NCBI RefSeq assembly: GCF_026013645.1
Contig: NZ_CP110224.1
Coordinates: forward strand, 930,001 to 994,000
DNA length: 64,000 nt
Origin: Virgibacillus natechei
Lineage (GTDB): Bacteria > Bacillota > Bacilli > Bacillales > Amphibacillaceae
Reading direction: 5' to 3'
A program made the translations under genes and the position numbers. The notes below the pieces were generated by a model, which saw only the letters and a list, made by a program, of their open reading frames with translations, ran no database searches and was not told where the DNA came from. Shown piece after piece: positions 41,356-48,518 of this stretch (within the stretch, counting starts at the first letter, position 1; the number at the start of each line of letters is the position of its first letter).

Positions 41356-42218
41356 GTGCCGCTCGACAAGTTCTGTTATAAACGCTTTGTAGCGTGAAAA
41401 ACAGGAAATAAAATAATTTCAACTTTACAACGGAGGATGGGAATGATGGAACCACGTTTCCCGAAACCAACCCGTCAAAACTCCTGCATGCGTTATGGCT
41501 GACAGGTCATAGGGTTTGAAGTACAGGTAGATTCGGCAGAACGAAGGCTGAAGCCATTCTGAAAAGAAAAGGTATGCCAACGGATATGCCGCACGGCTGA
41601 AAAACTAGATAAGGTGAGAATGTTCCGCTGAAAAGGGACTGACAAACTTCTGAATTTAAGGGTCTAAAGTTTGAACATAAGGAAACTTATGGGTCATCCA
41701 ACGATGACGTGAGTGGTGTAAAGTAAAAATGCGCCCTCTGAAATACGCTATACCGAACAAAGGCGGTATCCAGCTCACAGGCTTACAGGAAGCACCTACG
41801 TTTAGAACGTATAGCTACGTTGTAAGGGACTTGGAAAGCAAGGAACGTTGAAACAAGGACTGTTATCCGAAACGGTTGCCATAAGGCAAAAGCTGAAAGG
41901 CATTTATCCTTGTGAGGGTAAGGGCATGACTCAGGAATCTCTTGTAATGGGAGTGGAGGAACAGCCCCAAGTCTAGCGAATGGAACGATGGTTTTCCAAG
42001 CGTGCATCGCACCGATCGGGTAGGAACGTGGGATTTTCCACAGTGCGAGCTTTCAAGCAAAAGGCATTTAGGCGATGGCCTTCTTGCTTGAAGGTAACGA
42101 GGAACTTATCATCTAGTAGATTCAGTTAGATGGAGCGCGGAATGCGGGGAAACTTGCACGTTCCGTGTGGAGCAGGGGAAAAGCTGGAGATAACTTCAAA
42201 CGCTTACCTATTGCTGAC
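41356..42218 (+). ncRNA. ORF-less group II intron
   Basis: The stretch of about 863 bases begins GTGCCGCTCGACAAG, a fair match to the group II 5' consensus GUGYG. Domain V is recognisable near 42132-42172 as GAGCGCGGAATGCGGGGAAA followed by CTTGCACGTTCCGTG, with the expected GAAA-capped stem. A domain-VI-like stretch AGCTGGAGATAACTTC and an end in GAC follow. Domain I pieces such as GGAACCACGTTTCCCGAAA are typical of Bacillus introns. There is no reverse transcriptase/maturase frame; domain IV is very short. Splicing and movement would need a maturase encoded elsewhere. The ends are estimates. Confidence 0.8.
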
Positions 42219-42258
42219 GATAACCGAATAAATATGTTGTGCCGCAATAGGGCCATTA
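42219..42258. repeat. Cassette-type repeat R5, right part
   Basis: GATAACCGAATAAATATG, TTGTGCCGCAATAGGGCCAT. The GGAATAA..., TGTGCC and GGGCCATT elements are shared with R6 to R8. Confidence 0.55.
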
Positions 42259-42300
42259 TATGTAGTATACCAGAGCAATGAAAGAAGGGAGGAGTTTGGC

Positions 42301-42414
42301 TTGGAAGAAAATAGTATGAAACCAAAAAAATCAACTGTAATAAGTCTATTGGCTGGTGCCGTGTTTGGAGCAATCTTAGGAGTTATGGCTTATTATGGCC
42401 AATGGTTAGGGTGA
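42301..42414 (+). CDS. Very small membrane protein
   Basis: A 37-residue ORF with a short charged start (EENSMKPKKST) and one membrane segment (VISLLAGAVFGAILGVMAYY). TTG 42301 follows AGGGAGGAG at good spacing; an internal ATG at 42316 is possible. The family is unknown. It sits between R5 and R6 in the array. Confidence 0.6.
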   Translation: MEENSMKPKKSTVISLLAGAVFGAILGVMAYYGQWLG

Positions 42415-42448
42415 GGGAAAGAATTATTATTACTAATTAAAATTATTG

Positions 42449-42512
42449 CGCTAACGGGCGCAAATCTGGAATAAAGCTGCGCCTGATAATGCTTTAAAGG
42501 GCCATTCAACGG
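42449..42512. repeat. Cassette-type repeat R6
   Basis: GCGCTAACGGGCGCA, TGGAATAAAGC, TGCGCC, AAAGGGCCATTCAACGG. GGCGCA pairs with TGCGCC. Confidence 0.65.
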
Positions 42513-42547
42513 AATAATATTTTCTTAAAAGGAGGAGGATACAATTA

Positions 42548-42888
42548 ATGCTTATTATTGGTGCATTGGTACTACCAATCTTTATATATGCTCTTGTAAT
42601 GTATTTTAAATTTTCTAGAAGTGATGAATCTAAGGATGAAAAAGAACAAATATTAGCTTATTCATCTAAATATGCACTTGGTGCATTTCCAATCGGATGG
42701 CTTATTCTCCATTTATATCACAATTTCATAGCGAGCATACCGTATGATACATACAGGGATCAATGTGGGTATTAGTATTACTGTTATTCACCATTCAAGA
42801 ATTTGCGATCAATTATTATAAAAAAGAATGCAGCAATCGGAGGTCAGTCAGGAATAAGCATTGTGCCTCAATCGGGCCATATTGTTGA
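42548..42888 (+). pseudogene. Small membrane protein gene with frameshift
   Basis: The first frame (42548-42775) gives a two-segment membrane protein starting MLIIGALVLPIFIYALVMYF and ending shortly after IPYDTYRDQ. A second frame opens at ATG 42763 and continues with a strong membrane segment, MWVLVLLLFTIQEFAINYYK. It then reads straight through R7 to a stop at 42886. The two parts probably formed one three-segment protein. A frameshift near 42760 and loss of the original stop are inferred. AAAGGAGGAGG precedes the start. A sequencing error is an alternative. Confidence 0.55.
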
Positions 42889-42892
42889 ATAA
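42828..42892. repeat. Cassette-type repeat R7
   Basis: CAGCAATCGGAGGTC, AGGAATAAGCATTGTGCC, CAATCGGGCCATATTGTTGAA. It is degenerate at the left, with GGAATAAGC, TGTGCC and GGGCCAT conserved. Confidence 0.55.
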
Positions 42893-43031
42893 ATTGCTAA
42901 GGCAAGGTGCTTAAAATGCAATGTGTGGGCTTAGTAGTTAAATTTGAAAACATTTAAAATGCCGTAACAAGCAAATATCAGCCTTTAAGTAGGTTTTTCG
43001 TGTTATTGAAAAGCAATAAGGAGGTTTTAAG

Positions 43032-43244
43032 ATGAGCAAAAAAACTATTTTGATTTTAGGGATTGTTTATGCGGTTGCGACTCTTATCTTGAATAATGTC
43101 CTGCAAACTGCTATTGGGGGATTTATGATGACGTTAAGTTTCGTAGCATTAGTAGTGGCAATTGTAGGTGCTATCTATTACTTAATTAAGTTTTCCATCA
43201 AACAATTTATTTATAATCGAAAGAATCGGAAAAGCATTGAATAA
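43032..43244 (+). CDS. Small membrane protein
   Basis: A 70-residue protein with two membrane segments (ILILGIVYAVATLILNNVL and MTLSFVALVVAIVGAIYYLI) and a basic tail (YNRKNRKSIE). The family is unknown. The AAGGAGG site is ideally placed before the ATG. It lies between R7 and R8. Confidence 0.7.
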   Translation: MSKKTILILGIVYAVATLILNNVLQTAIGGFMMTLSFVALVVAIVGAIYYLIKFSIKQFIYNRKNRKSIE

Positions 43245-43292
43245 TTCATACTATAAACTTTAACAGAATCTAATAAAAAACAAAGTAAAAAT

Positions 43293-43365
43293 TGCTACAA
43301 ACGGGCGCTTTCGCGGAATAAGAAATGAGGCAACTATTACTTTATCGGGCCAGATTATCGAGAAA
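43293..43365. repeat. Cassette-type repeat R8
   Basis: GCTACAAACGGGCGCTTTCG, CGGAATAAGAAATGAGGCAA, TTTATCGGGCCAGATTATCG. Same order of elements as R6. Confidence 0.6.
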
Positions 43366-43389
43366 AATTGACAGAGAGCAGGATTCAAT

Positions 43390-43537
43390 TTGATCATAGA
43401 AACAATTACTTCTTCTTTGATTACAGGGATATTTTATACCATAATTATGGGATTGTTCTTCAAGAAGAAAGGAGAAAAATCTTCAAGAATATTATTGAGC
43501 GGTGTATTATTTACTGTTATTTTTTTTATTTTATCTT
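43390..43537 (+). pseudogene. Small membrane protein gene cut by an IS element
   Basis: TTG 43390 behind GAGAGCAGG opens a frame reading IIETITSSLITGIFYTIIMG, a charged FFKKKGEKSSR loop and a second membrane segment. At 43538 the frame enters the left end of the IS4-family element and ends 18 codons later. The true C-terminus is therefore lost, and no continuation is visible beyond the IS. Confidence 0.6.
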
Positions 43538-43636
43538 CACTAGCGTTGCATAAACTTTTCATACAAAAGTCAAGCGATTTATCTAGTTGAAAATTAAGAA
43601 TAATGGTAATTTTCACTTTAAAAATGCATAAAAAAA

Positions 43637-43684
43637 CCTTATAATTAGGGTATGGTAGTCCTGTCCAAATCCCTAATTATAAGG
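43637..43684 (+). promoter_or_regulatory. Hairpin covering the transposase ribosome site
   Basis: CCTTATAATTAGGG and CCCTAATTATAAGG form a perfect 14-base inverted repeat around 20 bases. The second arm contains most of the AAGGAG ribosome site at 43681-43686. A transcript entering from outside would fold and hide it, while one starting within the loop would not. This is a known way for IS elements to limit transposase made from read-through. Confidence 0.75.
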
Positions 43685-43691
43685 AGCAACC

Positions 43692-44921
43692 ATGGACAAT
43701 AATACCATAAAAACTGTATTCAAGGAATACATTCATCCATTAGATTCAAAAGTAATTCAAAAAATGATTGACCACGTTGGGCTTGATAAGTATGTCAAAA
43801 AGTTCGATGTACTGGCATATACGAAAACTTTTATCTATGCACAACTAAAAGAACTAGATAATCTTCAGCGAGTAAGTGACACGATTAAACGTCAGAAAAC
43901 AGTTCAAAGATTAGTGGGCATAGAAAGTATTAGTAAATCACAACTTTCTCGAAAAAATAGGGAGATCCCACACGAAATGTTTGAGGTAATCCTCCATCAT
44001 TTAATTCAAAAACTGCACCATACACTTGGACCGAGAATGGTAAGCAAAGAACTTGGAAAGCTTCATCTGATTGATTCATCAACCATTTCAATGTGTCTGA
44101 GTCAATATGAGTGGGCAGATTTTCGAGATACAAAAGCTGGGGTGAAGATGCATACCTCCATTTCCTTTTGCGATGATCTTTCTTACCCAAATAAAGTTAT
44201 TCTTACACCGGCAAGACCTGCAGATGAAACACAGCTGGATGCATTGATTGTGCCGGATAAAAACGTGCTTCATGTATGGGATCGAGGCTATTTCAACTTT
44301 GATAAATTTGACGATTACTCGAAAAATAATATTCGTTTTGCTACACGCATTAAAAAGAATACGGTGGTACATGTAATCGAAGAATTACCCGTTGACAGTT
44401 CTTCTCCAATCACCCGTCATGCCATCGTGAAAATGGGAAACATGAAAAAACCAGTTCAATTAGTAGAAACACGAGACAGTGAAGGAAATCAAATTAGAAT
44501 TGTGTGTAATGATGCGAAACTGAGTGCACAGGAAATCAGTGATATTTATCGTAATCGCTGGCAAATTGAACTTTTTTTCAAATGGGTAAAGCAACATCTC
44601 ATTATCAAAAAGTTGTATGGAAAAAGTGAAAATGCCGTATATAACCAACTATACTTAGCTATGATTGTGTTCTGCTTAACGCTTTTGATGAAAAACAAAA
44701 TAGGCTATAAAGGTACACTTATGCAAATGCTTCACTGGATTAGTGATTGCTGGTCTAAATCAATGACAACTTTTATTTCCAACGTATTCAAGGCACCTGA
44801 ACGCACATCCAGTGGAAGACGACGGCAAGAGCACGAAAAAATCTTTGAAGAAACCTTAGCACAATACGAATCTGGAGATGTTTTGCACTTAGATGATCAA
44901 CTATATGATCCAATTATTTAA
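43692..44921 (+). CDS. IS4-family transposase
   Basis: A 409-residue DDE transposase. The first Asp is in HLIDSSTISMC, the second in HVWDRGYFNFDKFDDY, and the Glu in YRNRWQIELFFKWVKQHL. The last carries the IS4 signature Y-(2)-R-(3)-E-(6)-K. It appears complete. AAGGAG precedes the ATG, partly inside a hairpin. Confidence 0.93.
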   Translation: MDNNTIKTVFKEYIHPLDSKVIQKMIDHVGLDKYVKKFDVLAYTKTFIYAQLKELDNLQRVSDTIKRQKTVQRLVGIESISKSQLSRKNREIPHEMFEVILHHLIQKLHHTLGPRMVSKELGKLHLIDSSTISMCLSQYEWADFRDTKAGVKMHTSISFCDDLSYPNKVILTPARPADETQLDALIVPDKNVLHVWDRGYFNFDKFDDYSKNNIRFATRIKKNTVVHVIEELPVDSSSPITRHAIVKMGNMKKPVQLVETRDSEGNQIRIVCNDAKLSAQEISDIYRNRWQIELFFKWVKQHLIIKKLYGKSENAVYNQLYLAMIVFCLTLLMKNKIGYKGTLMQMLHWISDCWSKSMTTFISNVFKAPERTSSGRRRQEHEKIFEETLAQYESGDVLHLDDQLYDPII

Positions 44922-45186
44922 TGAATAGTATATAAAATTCAGAAAATTGATGAAGGGCTACCTTTAGCGCCTATTGTCTTTTTTTCATAAATAAAACAAA
45001 GTATATATCAGAAAATTGAGACATCCGTTATTGGGCCTGAAATTTAATAGTTGACTTTTTCAAAACTTTTTTATGCAACGCTAGTGGGAAACTATAGAAT
45101 TTAAATGCTGTGGATAACTTATATATTGGAATAGCCACGTCCAGCTCCAGCGCCTTTGTTCAAAGATACTTATTCCCTAGATAGCG

Positions 45187-45250
45187 AAATCGGCTATTTC
45201 GCCGATTTCTACCAATCCGACCCCTGGCTTCCACCCTCTGGAAAGACGAG
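45187..45250. other. Two hairpins between the IS element and the ABC operon
   Basis: AAATCGGC/GCCGATTT at 45187-45208 and CCACCCTC/GAGGTGG at about 45230-45254. The latter lies just beyond the 3' end of the minus-strand permease gene but lacks a clear T run. Confidence 0.45.
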
Positions 45251-45271
45251 GTGGTAGCTGAGTTTTTCTTA

Positions 45272-46039
45272 TTATATATCTATTGGTGCTCGTTTAGTTA
45301 ATAGACGTATCATCATAAACGTTGCTACAATGACTACAAAAACTAACGGAAGAGCTAATGCTTCTGGGACAATATCTAAAAAGGCAAAGCTTTCAAATAG
45401 TGGTATATCCATTGCTAATCGTATCATGGAATCTTTAACTGCAATAAGGGCAATACCAATTGCAATAAATAATATTCCACCAATAACACCTAAACGTTTA
45501 AAAGCCGCTCCAATCAACCAGCCAATAATATAAAACACCAATATATTCAGGCTAAATAAAGCAAGTGATAGTAGTAGATTTGATTCTGGACTAATAAACG
45601 GTGAAAGGATCATAGCCTGAATGATCTCTCCGATGATATTTCCATCAACATCAACCACAACATCTTCCAGTGTATTTTCATTTAAAACAATGTTGGTAAA
45701 TTGATTTACTATAAACTTTTCTATAAGGCTAAGAACATAGAGTATAATCGGGATAATAATGGATAAACCAATACTTGCAATCACATTTCCATAAAAATAA
45801 TTTGTCCTTGTGATTCCATTTTCCACAAAGTAGGTAAGGAAACTAATTACAATAATCCCAATAACAAGCATATAAATGTTACTTGCGATATAGCCAGAAC
45901 TATAAAGCAAATCTACATTTGACTGAAAGATCATTTTTACAACATCTATGAGAAGGAAAATCCCAAGAGCCCAAAGTGTCCATGTAAATTGTATGAACAA
46001 TAAATCCAAGCCGGTTTTAGTAAAAGATACTGGTTTCAT
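45272..46039 (-). CDS. ABC transporter permease
   Basis: A 255-residue protein with about six membrane segments. It starts KPVSFTKTGLDLLFIQFTWT and ends with LVFVVIVATFMMIRLLTKR. It has no fold-specific motif that I can name; the role comes from its position, overlapping by one base the ATPase gene of a GntR-led operon. Such YtrA-like operons often serve envelope stress or antibiotic export. The substrate is unknown. Confidence 0.75.
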   Translation of the reverse strand: MKPVSFTKTGLDLLFIQFTWTLWALGIFLLIDVVKMIFQSNVDLLYSSGYIASNIYMLVIGIIVISFLTYFVENGITRTNYFYGNVIASIGLSIIIPIILYVLSLIEKFIVNQFTNIVLNENTLEDVVVDVDGNIIGEIIQAMILSPFISPESNLLLSLALFSLNILVFYIIGWLIGAAFKRLGVIGGILFIAIGIALIAVKDSMIRLAMDIPLFESFAFLDIVPEALALPLVFVVIVATFMMIRLLTKRAPIDI

Positions 46040-46905
46040 TAATGCTCCTCCTTTGTTAGTTGAATAAATAAATCCTGGAGTGAGACAGGACCAATATTAA
46101 GCCCTTGCTCTTTTGCAGAAGCTTTATCAGCTTCACTTAAGGCACCGTAAAGTGTTATTGATCTTGTATCACCTAATTGTTCTTCATTTAATACTTCTTT
46201 ATCTTTAGCAAATGCATCAACTGCCAGTTTATTTCCAACCACGGTCACTCCACGAGATACTAAGTCATCGTATGATTCGTGAAGGAGTAGATTCCCTTCG
46301 TTAATAATGATTACCTCATCAAATAAATAATCCATTTCAGAAACGAGATGTGTAGATAAAATCATGATTCGTGGATGGATTTCTTGTTCTTTTAATAGTT
46401 CTTTATAAAATAAATCTCGAGCTGGTGCATCCATTCCAAGATATACTTCATCAAAAATGGTAATCGGTGATCTGCTCGCTAATCCGACAACGACGTTAAA
46501 AGCAGATTGCTTCCCTGTAGATAGTTTTTGAAGTGGCTTTTTTTCTTCAAGCTTGAATTTTTTTAATAGCTCTTCTGCATAATCTAAATTAAAATTTGGA
46601 CGGTAGCGTTTTATATGTTTTATGACACTTGATGGAGGATCAGTTTCTCCAGTAAAGTCCTTGTTGTACATAAAAGTTACCTGTTGCATGATCCCGGCAT
46701 TTTCAAATGGTTCCTCGCCATCCATCAATAATTTACCGGACGTAGGTTCACGAAATGAACCAAATAGGGAAAGGAGGGATGTTTTACCTGCGCCATTTCT
46801 ACCGAGTAAGCCATAGATTTTTGGTTCGGTTATTTCAACGTTTATATCATGCAAGATTTGATCGCTCCCATATGCGAGATGAAGGTTCTTTGCCTCAATA
46901 TGCAT
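46039..46905 (-). CDS. ABC transporter ATP-binding protein
   Basis: A 288-residue ATPase with Walker A GLLGRNGAGKTSLL, a signature-like LSTGKQSAFNVVVGLASRSP, Walker B ITIFDEVYLGMDAPA and the switch His in ILSTHLVSEMDYLF. The signature deviates (LSTGK instead of LSGGQ) as in several YtrB-type proteins. The Walker B glutamate is present. It overlaps genes on both sides and is part of the operon with the GntR regulator. Confidence 0.9.
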   Translation of the reverse strand: MHIEAKNLHLAYGSDQILHDINVEITEPKIYGLLGRNGAGKTSLLSLFGSFREPTSGKLLMDGEEPFENAGIMQQVTFMYNKDFTGETDPPSSVIKHIKRYRPNFNLDYAEELLKKFKLEEKKPLQKLSTGKQSAFNVVVGLASRSPITIFDEVYLGMDAPARDLFYKELLKEQEIHPRIMILSTHLVSEMDYLFDEVIIINEGNLLLHESYDDLVSRGVTVVGNKLAVDAFAKDKEVLNEEQLGDTRSITLYGALSEADKASAKEQGLNIGPVSLQDLFIQLTKEEH

Positions 46906-47279
46906 TATTTTTCACTTCCTTTAACTTTTTTAATAAACTTAAGGATTTCCTCATTTGTAATTTCTAATTTGTTGGCTTCTTGAACGAGTGTGACGATGTA
47001 ATCTTCAATAAATAATTCGCGTCGTTTATCGAGTAATTTTTCTCTGGATCCTTCAGTGACAAACATACCAATTCCCCTTTTCTTATAAAGTATTTCCTCT
47101 TCTATCAGTTGATTGATCCCCTTAGAAACTGTGGCATGGTTGATTTTATAGAAACTTACTAACTGATTTGTAGAAGGTGCCTGATCGTTGGGGTGCAATT
47201 GTTTATTAATAATCTGATCTTCAATTTGTTCACGAACTTGCTTATAGATAGGTTTGTCTTCATTGAAAAGATTTTTCAT
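46905..47279 (-). CDS. GntR-family regulator, YtrA subfamily
   Basis: A 124-residue regulator. The winged helix (about 10-75) shows PIYKQVREQIEDQIINKQLH and APSTNQLVSFYKINHATVSK. A short C-terminal helical region replaces the usual effector domain, as in YtrA. It is the first gene of the operon and probably represses it. A palindromic operator candidate lies 33 bases upstream. AGGAGGG precedes the start on this strand. Confidence 0.9.
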   Translation of the reverse strand: MKNLFNEDKPIYKQVREQIEDQIINKQLHPNDQAPSTNQLVSFYKINHATVSKGINQLIEEEILYKKRGIGMFVTEGSREKLLDKRRELFIEDYIVTLVQEANKLEITNEEILKFIKKVKGSEK

Positions 47280-47311
47280 GACGGCCCTCCTTTAGGTTAT
47301 CTGCTAATACA

Positions 47312-47333
47312 GTTATATACCTATGTGTATAAC
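47312..47333 (-). promoter_or_regulatory. Candidate GntR operator
   Basis: The near-perfect palindrome GTTATAYAC-(N4)-GTRTATAAC sits upstream of the GntR gene. Similar GTTAT...ATAAC operators are known for YtrA-type regulators. Confidence 0.55.
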
Positions 47334-47404
47334 CATAACAGTGTGACTTTTAGTTGTCAATATTGTGGTGAATTTATAAGCTACTAAAATGGTGAGCAGT
47401 TGGT

Positions 47405-47650
47405 TTATTCATTGAATAGAGATCTAAAAATGTTAGAGGTGTAGATGTCAGCACGAATTGTTTCTTCCCTATTATCTTCTACTTTTTCAACCCAATGTGG
47501 ATCAACTACGATAGCTCGTCCAATTGCAGCAAAGTCCGTTTTCCCTTTTTCCAATACAAGTGTTGCATCATCAGGTGTATGACTGCTTAATTCAACATAA
47601 TTCTGGATTTGATCCAATATAACTTGAGATTTTTTCTTTCGTTTTGACAT
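47405..47650 (-). pseudogene. Old yellow enzyme family C-terminal fragment
   Basis: The end reads TPDDATLVLEKGKTDFAAIG followed by RAIVVDPHWVEKV and a tail. This is the C-terminal end of NADH:flavin oxidoreductases of the OYE family, including the FMN phosphate-binding IGRA motif. The first 25 residues do not fit the family, and the large N-terminal barrel is missing. It is a remnant. Confidence 0.6.
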
Positions 47651-47750
47651 GAGAATGTATCAAAATAATGATATAATATCGGTACTATAATCAGGAGATG
47701 TAAGTTATACCCATCAATAAGATCAAATTCAGATTTAAGAAATAACTATA

Positions 47751-48187
47751 GTGAAATATCGGAATTTTGCCATAGGTATGCCAGTTTATATCACTAAAAA
47801 TGGGCAGGGAGATTTAGATACACACTGGAGACAAAGATTTAGTAGCTTCTCTAAGTCATACAAACTCTTAGATAAATATTCAAAACAGCCTATAGCAAAC
47901 GAAATAGAAAAAGCAGGCTTGAATTTTTTGAAATGACATTTGAACTAGCTTGTAAAGTTTTAAAGGACTACTTGGAGGCGAAGGGGTATGTTATAAAAAG
48001 CCCTAGAGAAACGTTAAAGCAGGCATTTCAAAATGGTTTGATAGAGGATGGTCATGCTTGGATAGATGCTCTGTCGAAACGGAATTTAACAACCCACACG
48101 TATGACGAAGCACTAGCTGATAAATTTATTCTTGAAATCAAACAAATATACGCCCCTCTATCATTACATAAAAAGCTTTCAGAGTAA
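47751..48187 (+). pseudogene. HI0074-type nucleotidyltransferase partner, frameshifted
   Basis: The first frame (to 47936) reads WRQRFSSFSKSYKLLDKYSK and ends after EKAGLNFLK. The second frame (from 47933) continues MTFELACKVLKDYLEAKGYV and NLTTHTYDEALADKF, the usual remainder. The break is at a run of six T, giving FLK-stop instead of the expected FFEMTFEL. Such proteins pair with minimal nucleotidyltransferases (MNT) as toxin-antitoxin-like modules. The stop overlaps the start of the MNT remnant. Confidence 0.72.
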
Positions 48188-48423
48188 TGATAGTTATGTG
48201 TGGATTATTAGAGAGGGATATTGAATTTTTCTATAGAGCATTAGTGCAGTTCACGGAAATTGAAAAGACTATTATTTTTGGAAGCCGCGCTAATTGAAGT
48301 TATAAAAAAGGATCTGATGTTGATATTTCAATGACGATCAACAAAAAAGAAGAATCACTAAAAATGAATAACTCCAGTCTGGATTTCCAAGTGGTTCATG
48401 CAGAAGGTAATTTTATCTGCTAA
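48187..48423 (+). pseudogene. Minimal nucleotidyltransferase (MNT) remnant with nonsense codon
   Basis: The frame reads ERDIEFFYRALVQFTEIEKT then IIFGSRAN, a TGA at 48295, and SYKKGSDVDISMTI. The active-site pattern GSRAxGxxxxGSDVD is thus broken exactly where Gly is expected. The C-terminal third is not recognisable and probably deleted. The start ATG overlaps the preceding stop (TAATG), so the two genes were once coupled. Confidence 0.72.
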
Positions 48424-48518
48424 ATTAGAGGAGTCTCATTAGGAGATTCCTCTTTCATATTGTAAAATTTTTCAGTAAAATAATAAATGCAGTATATAAA
48501 AATGGAGGAGAACTTAAT

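Larger units (their letters stand above)
43538..45086 (+). mobile_element. IS4-family insertion sequence
   Basis: The left end CACTAGCGTTGCATAAA (43538-43554) is the exact inverted copy of the right end (45070-45086). Similarity continues inward to AAAAGTCAA. One DDE transposase gene lies inside. The element is about 1549 bp. No flanking direct duplication is seen (TTATCTT left, GGAAACT right), so the insertion is old or rearranged. It truncates a small membrane protein gene. Confidence 0.85.

Noticed and set aside
41783..42373. Minus-strand ORFs over the group II intron
   Set aside because: They coincide with structured intron sequence and lack reverse-transcriptase motifs or ribosome sites.
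43297..43365. Cassette repeats as ordinary intrinsic terminators
   Set aside because: Most have hairpins but no T run after the stem, and they share sequence rather than only structure.
38984..43537. True chromosomal integron
   Set aside because: No integron integrase or primary attachment site is visible, and the repeats do not show the canonical attC core sites clearly. Kept only as cassette-like.
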